From Trogon surrucura (Eukaryota > Chordata > Aves > Trogoniformes > Trogonidae): a stretch of 64,000 nucleotides of DNA. Each line of letters opens with the position of its first letter. Positions within the stretch are counted from its first letter, which is position 1. The DNA is taken from contig CM036629.1 of the NCBI GenBank assembly GCA_020746105.1, forward strand, positions 3,626,501-3,690,500. Direction: 5' to 3'. Positions 47,829-60,500 of this stretch are shown here, piece after piece. The position numbers were made by a program, and so were the translations under genes. The notes beneath the pieces were generated by a model, which was given only the letters and a program-made list of their open reading frames with translations, was not told the origin of the DNA and searched no databases.

Positions 47829-48110
47829 GTAGGTGGCCCCCGGGCATCGCACCGCACCGGCAGCGGTGCCCTGAGATTCCCTCTCTCCTCTTTCTGCCCG
47901 CCCGAAAGGGTGTTTCATAGACCTTATTCCCCTTCTCCTCTTTCCACCTTCCTAAAGGATTGGTTTTTTACTGTATATTCTTCCCCATCTCGTCTTTTCC
48001 CTTCCTAAAGGCTGACTGTTAAATGTCTTCTCCACCTTCCTTCCCTTTCCCCCATCCCACAGGGTGATTTTTAAATGCGTTATTCCCCTTCTCTTTTCCC
48101 CCTCCCAAAG
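47829..48110 (+). other. COTL1: COTL1 intron 1 (282 bp) with tandem array
   Basis: This short intron is bounded by GTAGGT and CCCAAAG. Its right-hand 205 bp is a row of degenerate tandem copies of the acceptor region. Each copy has a pyrimidine-rich run, an (A/C)AAGG or ACAGG core and then a TG-N-TTTTAAATG-like segment. Confidence 0.9.
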
Positions 48111-48125
48111 GGTGACTTTTAAATA
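47905..48125 (+). repeat. COTL1: Decayed ~50-bp tandem array ending at the COTL1 exon 2 acceptor
   Basis: Five copies start with aaagg or acagg at 47905, 47954, 48007, 48059 and 48107 (spacings 49, 53, 52 and 48 bp). The later copies continue gctgactgttaaatg, ggtgatttttaaatgcg and ggtgacttttaaatac. Pyrimidine-rich stretches such as ttattccccttctc separate them. The fifth copy contains the true acceptor and the first codons of exon 2 (VTFKY), which are conserved with human. The array therefore probably grew outward from the splice junction into the intron. Confidence 0.75.
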
Positions 48126-48193
48126 CAATGGCTCTACAATCGTCCCTGGAGACCAAGGGGTAGACTATGAAACCTTCAAAAGGAAGTGCACAG
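48111..48193 (+). CDS. COTL1: COTL1 coding exon 2
   Basis: The 83-nt exon completes Trp26, encodes residues 27-53 (VTFKYNGSTIVPGDQGVDYE, then TFKRKCT) and leaves one base of Asp54, before an ACAG|GTAAGC donor. The human counterpart is VTFKYDGSTIVPGEQGAEYQ, so the junction and length are as expected for the family. It forms part of the ADF-homology fold. An in-frame competing acceptor lies 48 bp upstream at 48061-48062. Confidence 0.95.
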
Positions 48194-51100
48194 GTAAGCT
48201 CCGTCCTGATTGCTTTGGCACCCGACCGGTGTCTCACAGCCCGGGTGCAAGGGGGGAAAGGATGGGAGGAAACTTGGGTAAACTGAAATTACTGCTTCTG
48301 CTTCCCTGTGTCTGCCCTGTCCTGCATGATTGCGTTTCCAGCCACCACCGAGTGCAAGTCGCTGAAGTCCATGGTCCAGACGGTCCTTTGTCTCACCCTT
48401 AGACTTAAGGTCCTTTGAGCTTTTTTCTCCCCTTTGGACAATTATTCTGTTGCTGCTCGGTTATAAACAGGATAAAACGCTTGATTAGCAACGCTCTTCT
48501 CGTTTAGAACTGCAGTTTTGAAGCAAAATGGACTCAAATTCTCTGGCTAAAAAGATGTAGTCATATGGATCATTTTGCAATAAATTTCTTCTGTAAATTG
48601 CAGTCATAAGTGCTAAAAGTAACTGCAGTTAGAAGGCTTGCTCGGACTTTTTAAGAAACCCGAGAAGAGAGTGGTTATGTTGAAGATCAACTCAAACAAT
48701 ACAGCACGGAAAATAATTGTATACGTGGTGGTGTTGCACAACCGCAACAGTTGCAGCTCTAGGTTTAAACGTGGCAGTTGTTTGTTGAACTGTCGGTTGT
48801 GGAACATTAACAGGAGAAACAAAGCCTGGGGAAAATGAAAATAAATTGAGGAATATTTAACTTCATCTGATCTTAACTTCTGACGTGTTTTGCACAAGCG
48901 GGCTTCTAGTTTTCTCAGAATAACTTCTAGGGGGGGAATACGTATAGCTTTTCCTCCTGTCTTGTCTGATATTTAACAATGTCATCCAGTGACATGAGAT
49001 ACGAAATATTCATAACCAACACTGGACTATAACAAAGTGTTAGTTATTCATCTAGTTGCTCTATAATCAAGTATTATGGCTTTTTTTGAATTAGATATCT
49101 GTGCTGCAAAGGAATTGTGTCTTGAGCAGTCTCTCCCTTCTCAAGGTGGGGTGAGTCCTGGAGGCCCCAAAGTCAGAGTCCCACAGATATTGAAAGGCCA
49201 GTGCCTGCCCAGATTGGTCTGTCAGGTCCTAGGGCTTGGCTGTATTTTATTGAGTTGGAGAGGGAACTTCCAGTAACTTAAATGAGGGCAGGACTGGTCT
49301 GATCAGTCAATAAATATCACAGGAGAAAAAAATACCCAAACGTTTTAGTCCTTGGAAAGCAGCCACTAAATCGAAATGGTTTAGATGGCTCTGCTATGGC
49401 ATTTGCAGTGGGGTCTTGCTAGGATTAACACAGCTACTCGTTTCCAGCTCTTCTTGAGGCCTTTGCAAGGAAAATTCTCAAAACCAAAAAGGATCCTCTT
49501 GTAGTTGATGTCAGAAGAGCTGATACCTGGTACTGCAAGAACTCCTTCCCACACAACTCTTCTTAATTGGCAACATAAGGAAAAAAAAAACCAATTACCC
49601 AGCATACAGGGAAACCCAGGGCTGCCATTTCTGAAATTCATGCCAACATTATCTAACGGGTTAGTAGTTTTCTTGGGAGGTCAACAGCTCCAGTAAGTGA
49701 GTGCCATGTTCTCTGTCTCCTTTTGTGGCCAAGATAACTGAGTGTCTCCAAACACGCGGAGCACCATTTGGGCTGGGAAGGATGTGTACAACCACTAATG
49801 GAGGCACAAACTGCAGTTTGGAATATGTTGAATTTTGTTTCCTTGACATCATTTGCACATGCCAAATCCTTATTTATAAACAGGGTATTAAAACAAACAG
49901 AGTTTAAGGAAACCTTGTTTTAGACAAGCAAAGTGCCAAGCTGGTCCAAATACTGAAGCCTTTTTACAGCTCAAAGGAAATTTTGCATATTTTAGGCATA
50001 AGCACAATAAGGGAAGAGTTAAATAAAGGGCATCTGTGGGGTAGGCTGTGGCCTATTGTTAGCCTTTAATGTGGAGCACAATCCCTTATAGCTGCTCCAT
50101 TGCTCCCTCTCCCTTTTCTATCTCTTCCTCTTCCTTTGCATGCACCTGGTATGGGCTGACCTTTGGCAGACCAGGGGCAAGTCATTGTCCTCAAACCTCT
50201 GGAGCCCAGTTGTTGGAGGCTTAAAGAAGTAGGCAAGTTCAGGTATCAAGTTCTTAGCTATGTGCTAGAAAGGATCCTCCACTCAGGAATTGCAGAGCAG
50301 CAGCTGGGAAAGCAAGAGATGCAAGCTTCAGTGCCTCCATCTGTGCAACAACTCTTCACCGGGACCACTACACATAGAAAACAAGGGTTGTGCCAGCAGT
50401 GAAGTTAGAGGTTTCCTTCCCGTCCGGAAGAAAGGTGCCAAATGTTACTATGAAGTAGAGCTGTTTGGAATATTTCTACTGAAATAAAGTCAGTAAAAAA
50501 GAATAGGAAGGGATGGGAAGAGCTGGTAAATATTATTCTTTCCTAGTGCTACATGTCTTCCCTCCTGTTCCACATCCCATCTCCTTCTACATTTTGCTGG
50601 AAGGGAGGAGAGCAACTATCAATGCAAAAGCTCTGGAAAATGGGATTAAAAGTTTCAAAAAAAGGAATCAGAATAAAGTTCCTTCCTGTTTTGAATTCTT
50701 GTTTTGTGAAAAATGCTGTCCTGAAAGCCACAAAGCATTGCAGCTGCCTCTTGTAGAAGCCGAGACTAATTCGGTGGTTGAAGGTGAGAGCAGGAGCTGG
50801 AATTGAAAACCTCAGCGTGCAAAGTGTCACCAAGTACCTCTGTCAGAGCTTGCTCTGTTCTACCTTCTGCACCATCTATTTCAGTGTTGTTCTGAGCAGC
50901 AAACATCTGTGTTCCCCCACTTTCTTTAATAACCATTCTTAATAAAAGCACCTTGGGCACGCGGTACATACCGCTTCCCTCCAGGGCATGAAATTACAGA
51001 GCGGGCGGTGTCAGTGTGTGCTAATTCATGTGGCTCTGAGACCAAGAAGGTCTTTTGTACCAGTTTGGAAGCCATTCGCCTGCAGTGGATATCCTGCCTT

Positions 51101-54100
51101 GTGCAACGACAGAGATTAGGAAGGGCTGGAGGGGGTTGCTGGTAGCAGGGTCGTATTTTTGCTTTTTCTTCCCCCATACATAACACTTTTCACGCAGACC
51201 GTGGCCCAACCCATTAGTGATTCTGCAGACCCCCTCAGGGAACGAGAGTGGTTGAGGACAAAGGGAAAAACAAGGAACCGAAATTGCTTCTTTGAATGGA
51301 AATAGCAGTTCGAAGAGACCGTGTTAGAAAGCAGCTCTCTGCAAACCTCCAGCTATGCTCTGTGGGCTGCGGCTGAAGGAACAGACGACAGAGCGAGGTG
51401 CTGAGCTCCTGGGGCAGTGAGGCCCATCGCTGAGCCAGGAACTGCTGCTGCACCCAGTCTGCCCTGGGCAGGTTTCATCACTCTCTCTGCTCCACTCTCA
51501 GATACGTGTTGCACATCAGACCTACCTGTCACTTATCTTGGAGTGGAGGCTTTTTCTTCCTCACCTCTTTACTAGGCTTTGGGTACTAGCCGAAAAGTTT
51601 AAGGAACTGCATAATCAAACTGTCATCCTTTTCCCATCCCACTGTTAGGGGACAGCGATTGCCACACTTAAAGGAAGGAAATGTGGTAAGAAAAGCTTCT
51701 GCAGTGCCCTTTTGTTCAGGATCCCAGGATTAGGCTGCAAAGGCAGCCTGAACCCTGGACTTCTGCTTATCAGCTGCTATCGTGATGCTGCTGTGTCAGG
51801 TCTGTGTCAGGCCACAAGCCAACTTGAACACTTTGGCTGGGAGGTAGTAGAATCTGCTTTAGTGTCAGGCAGTCGTTTTCTCTGCCCTCCAAAGACCAGC
51901 CCCAGATGTGTGAACACCTCTCCTCCAGCCTATCCCAAAGCAAAGTCAAGGAGGTTGGTTTAAACTACTGCCCGGTGGTTACATTATACGATGAGAAGGT
52001 GGCTGCTGGTGGCTCTTCCTCTCGCAGTCCTGCCTAATGACCCATGTACACAACTGTGTTGGCCTTTCTCTGACACTAAGAGGCTGGAGACCAAAGCTGA
52101 GGATGTTGTGTCAGGGTCATTAAACAGCCGGTGTAGACAGCCCCCCAAGTCTTCTGGCTAAGGGCTGTTTTGGTCGGGCATATCAGCACTGACTACCTTT
52201 GCATTAAACAAGGACTTAATTCAAGGCTTTTGATCCAATTTACTTCACAGTTACAGCTCTTCCCTCTGCAGATGGCACAGATCCAGATGTAGCATTAATT
52301 TGGTATCTAGCAGTACGTGCCATCAGTACGCTTTTTAAAAGAAACAGCTGAGCTGGTGGATTTGAAGCCAGAAACACAGATAAGAGTTGAAGGTTATTGT
52401 ACGGAAGGATGTGAAAGCTCTTGGGTTTGAGATTTTTTTGTTGTTGTTTTTAATTTTAAAGTCTCACAGCCAGGCTGGTGATGCTGTTGCTGAGAAGAGT
52501 AGAATGGCATACAGCCGAGATACTGAACTAAGAGCCCAGTCAAAAACATCCACTTAAACTTTTGTGTGTCAGTAGCACCTGACTGGATCAGAGAGCTTGC
52601 CTCAGTTTCTGTATTACAAAGCAGCAGAACACCGCATTGTCTCTGTCTGTGACTTTTCTTTTTTTTTTTAAAGTGTGTATTCTGCCATTAAGTCACAGAG
52701 AGGTCAGAAGACTGTGTTTCCCCACCATGCCACATGTGAACAGTTGTTTTTCAATGCGTCTCTGACAAGAGAAATAATGAGCCTTTTATTTGAAAAGCCC
52801 CAGTCCAGATAAATAATTGCAATGACAGCATGAAATAGGATAGTTATTCATGTCTCTGAAAAGATCAAACCAAGACCACACTGAGCATTCAGCATGAGGA
52901 AGAACTGAAAATCTTTGGTCTGAAATAAATACCCTATAAAATAATTTCTCATTGTCATAAAATATTAGGCAGAAAATGGAAATAGAATTGGCTCCTAAGA
53001 CAAATGCAAGCTCTTTTGAGTTTCTGACAATTGCCTGTAAAGCCTGGCCTGCATATAAAATTTAGGAGCTAAGTGTCAAGAGATCACCAAGAGTATGTTG
53101 GTGCTCTAGGTTGTAGGAAAGATTTGTAAAACCGCACGAGGACATATAATGAGATAGGTGCTTATCTGTATTTGGCTACATCTTAAGTTGCTAAAATGGG
53201 CTTTGTAAATCAGTGTCCTACTGCTTTTGTTTTTCCTCTAACATTCATCTTGTCTGCTTTCCCTTAATATCTATTTTAAGGAAGACCTGAGGCCATGAGT
53301 AGCTTACGGGAATTTCACCCTGTCTTTGCAGTCTGCCCATGCCCCTGTGCCCTCCCAGCTCGCTGTGGGAGCCGCGCTCCTGGGAGGATGCGTGTGCTCA
53401 GCAGTGTAGTAAGAGGTAGGGAAGGTTTTCTGTCTGCACTTCTAGGCATGTGACTACAGGGGTGACTGAAGAGGTGGAAAATTGACAGATTAATCTCAAA
53501 TGGATCCAACTGAAACAAAATAAATCCTTCATGAAACCTGTCACGCGCCATCAGTAATTCATTGTTGGACAGAAACACAAAAGCAGATCATTCCCTCGTC
53601 TGCCTTGGTGTACGTGACCTTGATTTAGCAGGCAGGTGAAGCTGGCAGCGGTGGCCTCGCCTTGGCATGTCTCTGGCTTGGCCATTCAGGGCTGTAAGAC
53701 TACGAACCGTGAAGCTCTTGACAGTGTTTTTCTTTCCCGCAGCTATTATCTTTTGCTGATGAGTCAGTGCATTTTAATCTAATGGGGAGTTTTTTAGTAG
53801 GCTGAACCAAAGAGTTTGAGTGGATGAAAAAGAGGAGAATACCGTCAGGGAAATCTCCCCAGCTTGGCATCGAGCTTTGTTGACAGCCAAGGGCAGCTTA
53901 ATCAGTATATTTGGAAAATCCTGCCTACTGATAAGTAAGGGGTTTGGAGAAAAATACCAAGTGATGCTAATTAAGGCATTCATTGTACTTTTCAATGTTG
54001 GTATGGCCCTATTGTCATGCTGTACAACCAGAGTTAAAGAAGTAGTGATATTAGTAGGAATTAACGTTGTTAATTTCTGCTGTTTGGGACTTGTGAGATC

Positions 54101-57100
54101 TGCTGAAATAAAGCTGCCGTTTCCGTTCTACCCAGCTCTATTATTTGCTTCTCTCTGCCCTGAAGTTCATGGCTTGGTGACTGGGAAGGTGGTTGTGTCA
54201 AGCTAGGCAGGATTTCCTCTTTCAGAGGAAATCTACTGTCTCTCTCCGTTAGACTCACACACACCCCCAGCAATTTCCTAAAACTGCTATAAGTGGTATC
54301 ATGTGAAAAGGGCGGGGGGGAGGGTGGTGGATATTAATGCCTTGAGATTTCTAGGAGAGTCAGCACTGATGGCACTGATGCCTTCCAGCACAGCGAGGTG
54401 ATCTGGCAGGGTAGAACTCATTAACTGTGAAAGAGGAAATCTGGGAGTATAAAAGAACTTGCCTTTTGATCCCGTTATCACTCTGAACATGCTTCAGACT
54501 AATTGTGAAACTCAACCACTTCTGCTCAGGGATTTTGAGCTGCAGCTGGAGGGGCTCATACCCAGGCTGAACTAGTGCTAAAAGCCTCCACGCCGGTCCC
54601 TGTTGCCTTCTTAGGAAAAGAGACGTGTTAATTGCTAAGGGCTCCAATTCACATTCCCTCTTGGCTTGATCTGCAGTTGCTGAAATGCTCCTCAGCTGCT
54701 GCAATTCACAGATGGACACACCAAGCTAAAGCGTCACGTATCGGTAGTTTCTGTTAAATACACCAGAGTGAAAATTGTGGCAGCTGAAGAGCCTGTTCTG
54801 CCTACTGTGGGGATACAACCCCCTTGGGGAGGCAGGAGGAGGAAGCACACAGCTCGGGTGCAACCTTTCAAGCCCCCACAAGTAAAGCAGCCCCAGGTAA
54901 ATTCTGCCCAAGACGGGTGACTCAGAGCCCCATGTCTAACCTCAGGAGCTCATTAAACCTATTGGAACTTAACATGATGAAGTAAGAGTTGCTCATAGTC
55001 ACTGAGTAGTAGGTGATCTGATAGATAGAAGCCAACATGGGATTGCTGGGTTTGGATCTCTTCGGTGCTACTGATCGAGCTGCTTTCAGACAAGATGGGA
55101 AACCAGTTGAACCCTTTTGCTGAGAAGCAAATCGTACTGCTGCCAGTGATCTGTGGGTTCATGTCAAATTGAAGTTCATGCTGACAGATAAATTCCTTCA
55201 ACCTCTTTCCTACATTGCTATGAAAAAGCACTGCGGAAAAAAATTTGATTGTATTTTTGCATTGTCTTTATTTTAAAGGGCCATGTTCCAAAGCAGTCTT
55301 CGGGATCTGTAGCAGCCTTTGGTAAAAGCGGCAGGGATGAAAAACCTACATACTCAAGGTGGAAAGGGATGGGTCCACAGGAAGGACTGTGACACCATTA
55401 CAGAATAGTAGGGGCCAGGACTTGATGACATTAAAGTGCCTTCCAGTGCTGAGTTCCCATGGGAACCACAGTACAATTCTTAGCAGAGCGTGGCCTCCTT
55501 TACTGTCAGATCTGGGAAAGCAAGGTTTTTTCGTGGTACTGTTAATAGTAACGCTAGGGGATTTACTGTCTCTCTTCACCTTGGGTATTTCCTGGCTGTC
55601 GGTTCATTTATGGTTCTAATCAATCTTGAGAAGAGGATTTACTGTCAGAAACAGGAGTCTCTCCGTGCGTTTCTTGTACTTGCCAGTGACAGGGTATCTG
55701 AGAGAGAAGTTCTGTTTGCCTGTACTGCCAATATACGTGACTCTTTCTCTCCTTCCAAAGATCCATCTGGATTTTTCCTTTGAATAAGATCTCTCTTTTT
55801 GTTTCAATTTTGAAATCGTCTGAGGAGTTTGTTTTCAGCACTTTGCTGGCTCACACCACCCCTTACTTACATTTTCTATCCTTCCCCAGTAGTCCTTGCT
55901 TAGTGGCAAAAAAAATACATAGAGAATAAAATAGGGAGAGTGTGGGTGGGTGTTTTTCAGACTTAAAACCTTATTGTCTCTTATCGAGGGGAAATTGTCT
56001 TTACTCACACTTTGGCAAAACAAAGTGTTAAAGAAGCTCTGAGATGTGTCAGCTTTGAGAGAACATCCCACTTTTTGTGCATTGATTTCTAGCAGCTTAT
56101 TTTCTGGGGATGAGCAATTCAGAGCTGCTTCTCCCCTGTCCCTGTTGCCCCTGGGGCTGTCCTGACCGTTCATGGAGCATGCTGTAACCGATCCGAGGAT
56201 GGGGATGTTGGCAAACATCGCTACACCTGGAGCCCAAGTTTTCACTTGGCAGCAGTCAAGACAGCAAAGAACTATAAAGCGTGTTGAACCGGTCACAACA
56301 AGCGTAACCAGGAATAACATGATTCTTTTCAAGCAGCAAGTTTGTTCTTCTATTTTGAATCATCTCATTTCATTTAAAAGGTCTCGAGTGACCTGTAACA
56401 GATGAAGTAGCTATGATTAGGTACATTCCACGATTGCACAACTGTCCATCTGCTCTGCTTTTCTGCACAATCCTGGTTGAAGGCTCCAGCATCACGCACG
56501 CCACCGAGGCTGGGGATACGAGCGGATGGTATCACACGCTTTCTAAGAGCCTGTGATCATGAAGGCATCCAACTGCCTCGGTTGATGAGTCACCCCACAA
56601 CGAAGGAACAAACTCTTCGAGACAAGGAGTTTACAAGGTTTTTACACATATGGCCAGACTAAATAACTCTAGTCTGGCGTGATATAGTAGAAACCAGCTG
56701 TGAAACACAGATCAGAACAGTTCTAAAATCGAAGGCCTTTTTCCGCAAGGCTTCAGAGGGAGTAGAAAAACACATCTGGAGAAGTAACTGCAGATTTTTC
56801 TTTTGCTCCTTCTTCTCCCCTTATTCTTGTAAACTCATACTACAAGAGCCAGAAATGTTGCTGAAGGGAAGGAGGGGAAAGGATCAGATTTGCCCAGTGG
56901 CCAGTTTCTTGGTATGTGCTGTAAAATGTGACCCTAATTGTGCTATCCTGTAAGAAAGAGATGCTGGGAAACTACTTTTATTCTCTTCTTGACCCAGTGA
57001 CCTGCAGATGAATGGTCTGGCTGAATGTGTAACCAGGGCTAGCTCTGTGCTCTTGAACTGTCTGTTGAGTGTATTTTAGCCATTTGCAAACTCAGTGGCA

Positions 57101-57389
57101 GCACACTTCACGTGGTGTGGCATGGTCGGCACAGCCAGTTTCCTCCCAGTAACTCAGAGCACCCCAGAAAGAAGCAGGCCCAACACTGGCAAAGCACACC
57201 TTGCAAGCAAAGGGCACACGAGCAGAGTGCCTACATCACCCTCTTAATCGTGATCGATGGTATTGTAACCCAGGATCAGTGCTTTGGCTTGGTCTTTAAG
57301 TTATGAGCAATAGTCTCGCCCTGGAAAATGGCAAAGCACGCATGTTTCTGGTTTTAATAATTTTGTCATTTTTTCCTTTGTCTCTCCAG
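48194..57389 (+). other. COTL1: COTL1 intron 2 (9.2 kb)
   Basis: The intron runs from GTAAGC to the TCTCTCCAG acceptor. No extra exon is recognisable. Open frames of 128 codons (+, 53820-54206) and 165 codons (-, 55835-56332) show no family similarity. Stretches near 49.9-50.1, 52.7-53.0 and 53.7-54.1 kb are AT-rich, repeat-free and dense in binding-site-like motifs (for example an AP-1 site at 53760). They may be regulatory, but conservation cannot be judged here. Confidence 0.88.
53753..53770. promoter_or_regulatory. AP-1/MARE-like site in COTL1 intron 2
   Basis: TTGCTGATGAGTCAGTGC contains a perfect AP-1 core TGAGTCA (53760-53766), preceded by a TGCTGA half-site as in MARE/NF-E2 elements. 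COTL1 is highly expressed in myeloid cells in mammals, which would suit such a site. This is inference from motif only. Confidence 0.35.
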
Positions 57390-57547
57390 ATGATGTTCGA
57401 TTGTTCGGCTTTGTCCGATTCACCACCGGCGATGCCATGAGCAAGCGAGTCAAGTTTGCCCTCATCACTTGGATTGGAGAGGATGTCAGTGGCCTGCAGA
57501 GAGCCAAAACTGGGACCGACAAGACCCTTGTCAAAGAAGTAGTACAG
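57390..57547 (+). CDS. COTL1: COTL1 coding exon 3 (last COTL1 exon in the window)
   Basis: The 158-nt exon encodes the rest of Asp54 and residues 55-106: DVRLFGFVRFTTGDAMSKR, then VKFALITWIGEDVSGLQRAK and TGTDKTLVKEVVQ, with a CAG|GTAACC donor in phase 0. Human COTL1 is nearly identical here. The actin-binding Lys75 of the human protein (SKRSK) is kept as the final Lys of SKRVK. The three exons give 106 codons. The remaining ~36 residues (starting NFAKEF in human), which include the lysine linked to 5-lipoxygenase binding, are not found before the right edge. Confidence 0.96.
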
Positions 57548-60500
57548 GTAACCTCATCCTTCTGCTTCTACCTGCCAGTTCTCATTGATTTCAGCTCTAC
57601 AAACACGAGCAGAAGGGGAGAGAGAGGGAAGGATTGGAGCATCCTTCAACTTAGTAGTTAATCCTTTAAAAAGATGACAAGGTTTTTATTGCCTTTTTCC
57701 TAGGAAGACTTAATATCTGCCCTTTGAGCACTCAGGCATAAAGAAGCACCTTTGAACTTAAGGCTGTCTTAACTATTTCATGAAGAGGGAATGTATGCAC
57801 TCCCCTCCTCCTCACCATGAAGATGTTTCCCATCTCCTTCCATGATAGGGAAATAACATAATATTGAATTGTAGAGAACAAGGCAGTATTAAGCAGGTAA
57901 AATCAAACAGAAAAGCCCACACCCTTGTTTAAGCTTCTCTTGAGGCCTTTTGTGTCTGCACAATGAATTCATGGACCTAATCAACCAAAGTCTGAAGTCC
58001 CTGTGAGTACCAATTAACTAACAGCTCTTAATAGCTAACTAGATTTGAATAGTCTTCTGTTTGGCCTTGGGCGTATCAGAAAATAAGTACACACCTTGGA
58101 AGGGCTTCACTTGCCCCAGCTGAGCTTATCATTTAACTCTGTCAGGGCTTCCCAGGGCACTCCAAGCTGGGCTGACTCTGTCGGGCTCCAGGCTCAGGCC
58201 AAGCAAGTGAAAACAAGCACCAGCTGTGAGAGAAGTGAATTGTGGAAGGCTGCGAAGAACTGCTGCTGAAAAAAGCTGACTTCAGTGGAGAGGATGCTAA
58301 CGTTTAGCAGGTTGCCTCTGAAGAAGTATTTAAAGGAAGATTTGCTCTAAACCTAAGGCCAGCTCTCCAGTGCCTGAGGAATGGTCTTTCTTATGTGCTT
58401 GAAGAACCGTCTGGCACTGAAATAATCTCCCTCAGTAATTGTGTTCTTGCCTACGTAAAGAAATGTCCCAGTAGGACAATATGAAGGATGAGAACGAAAA
58501 TCCCCTTAATTCATTGCTAGTTTCTATGACACAGAAGATTTTATTTAGATAAGAAGCATATCCTTCCAGAGGATAAGCACTGATGCTAAATGTTTCAAAA
58601 TGACAACTGTGCAGAGGAGTCCGTTCTGAAAAGAAACTTCCATAATGACACCTGAGAGACAGAGAAGCAAATCCCTGTTCATGTGAAGCAGCTGAAACTG
58701 TGTAATTGTAGCTGAAGATGAAATTATAGAGTACTAATGAATGACTCATATAAGAGTGACTAAGCCAAGATTTTTTTAAAAATACGCTTAGACAATTTAG
58801 TCCTGTTGAATTGAATAGTGTTCCTGAATCTGTCCCTCAGGTCTGTTACATATAATTTGCAATTTCGCTTGTTTCATCTTTGATTAGTAGTCTGGATGAG
58901 TTAATAATCTGGTGGAACATTAACCATTCTTGGCTGTTACTTAAAAGCTTTCATATTCCAATTAATCTGTTCTAAAATATGAAAACAATGCAACTTGTGC
59001 TTAATACACTTTTATTGAGCAACTACGTCTATGGCCCACTCCAAAGCACTTCTGAATGTAATGTCACTGGTGACATCCTTTCTGTAAGAAAATTTCTTGA
59101 CAACTGTTCTGAGAGTTCTACGAGTGCAACTGAATCCCTCTGAGTGGGATAAAGGCAGAACTATTTTCTTCATTTTAAGACCGTAACCTTGCAGACAGTC
59201 TGTCAAAACAAAAGAGGACAAGAAAGCCCAACTGAAATTTCGTGGAGGGAATTTATCCCAGAGCTATTTCACTCTTACTACTTCTCTTGACCTTCAAGTA
59301 CATTCCTGGTCACTCCGCTGCTTCTGATTTTTACAGAGATTATTTGAGATGCGAGTTACACATGGAAAAGTACAGTTGGCTGTTTGCTGTAATGATGAAC
59401 TACAGATCTGACTCAGTGTTGTTTCATCATTTGGAATAAGTGGTAGCCTGAAGTGGGGTTTTTTTTTTCTTTACAAACCCTGAAGAGAATCTAGACTATT
59501 GATGTAGTGTGGCTCTCTGCAGTTCCTGCTGTGTGCAGGGCCCACAGGTGCACTTATCCTGGGCGACACGACTCTCCTTGCAAGGAAGTGCAGCACAAGG
59601 AGGCTTTTTGCACAGTGGATAACAGCTTTGATTTTGTGATCTATAGAAGTGATTGGCTGGGATTCCAGAACAACAGCTCTTCAGACGGAGAAGCCCTTCA
59701 GGCGGAGAAGCCCTCACTATCTTGTAATATTTGCAAAAGCTGACTGTGGCTCTTTATTTAAGACCAAAGCTCCAGTGTGAGGGGAGGCCTGCTTTGTACT
59801 CTCTGCTACGTTGCAGATGCATTGATGAGCTACAGTTGAGCTCTGCTCACAGCTGAACAGACGCCAAGAAACGTTGTTCTTCCGCCGAGACACTCAAAGT
59901 GAAAGACAGTCAGCTTGAATGCTGCCTAGCAAGCAAAACCCACCACGTTGCATCTGTAGAAAAGCGAGTGTTCACACATGGTGATCATTGATGGTCTCCT
60001 AGAAGCATCTGCCATAAGGAAAATGTAAGGGATATTAATTGTTGAAGACTAGATTATGGGCCTGTGAACAAAGGGGTAAAATACCATAAAGCAAGGAGAG
60101 GAACTGGCGTGCCCTCACTTTTGTATTCCTCCCTTGGAAGGGGGAGCAGGTGCTGTGAAATCTATAGGGAGGAGGCTTGGGAAGCAATGTTGAGAGTCAG
60201 CGGAGGAGGTTGCCAGAAAATCTCTCAGGAAGAGAGGACAATTGATTTTTAGCTGTAATAACTGTAAAATTACAGGGATGGATCTCATCTGGTGCAAATA
60301 GCCAGAGTTCTCCTGATCTGTACTAGCTGAGAATCGGGTTGTCTTGCTTATTTGGGACTATCCTTATTATTACCTCTCTAATGTTTTGGGAAAGTGGGGC
60401 TTGCATTTATTGAATTTATTTGGGATTGTAGAAAAATGCATTTTTCATTTAAGGAAGATTTGGTAACTTTTTTTCACAGCTGTTTATTTTCCATCCTTTC

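Larger units (their letters stand above)
46961..47870 (+). promoter_or_regulatory. COTL1: COTL1 CpG-island promoter and 5' leader
   Basis: This is a dense GC-rich stretch ending in COTL1 exon 1. An inverted CCAAT box (ATTGG at 47571-47575) and GC-box-like GGGGCGGGGGCG and GGGCGGGCGGG runs lie about 150-190 bp before the start codon, suggesting transcription starts around 47640-47690. Long C homopolymers (47393-47405 and 47459-47476) lie further upstream. No TATA box is seen. The 5' limit of the transcript is inferred only. Confidence 0.7.

Noticed and set aside
47121..48008. 295-codon plus-strand open frame over the COTL1 leader and exon 1
   Set aside because: It reads COTL1 exon 1 in the wrong frame and continues into intron 1. 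It is proline-rich from C homopolymers and has no family similarity.
55835..56332. 165-codon minus-strand open frame with a signal-peptide-like start in COTL1 intron 2
   Set aside because: The N-terminal MKRIMLFLVTLVV is suggestive, but the rest has no domain or cysteine pattern, and there is no promoter or polyadenylation context. Probably chance.
59507..59743. Zinc-finger-like text (AEKPSLSCNICKS) in COTL1 intron 3
   Set aside because: It resembles a TGEKP linker plus a CxxC pair, but it comes from a 17-bp tandem duplication and the frame stops at once. No second finger or His pair follows.
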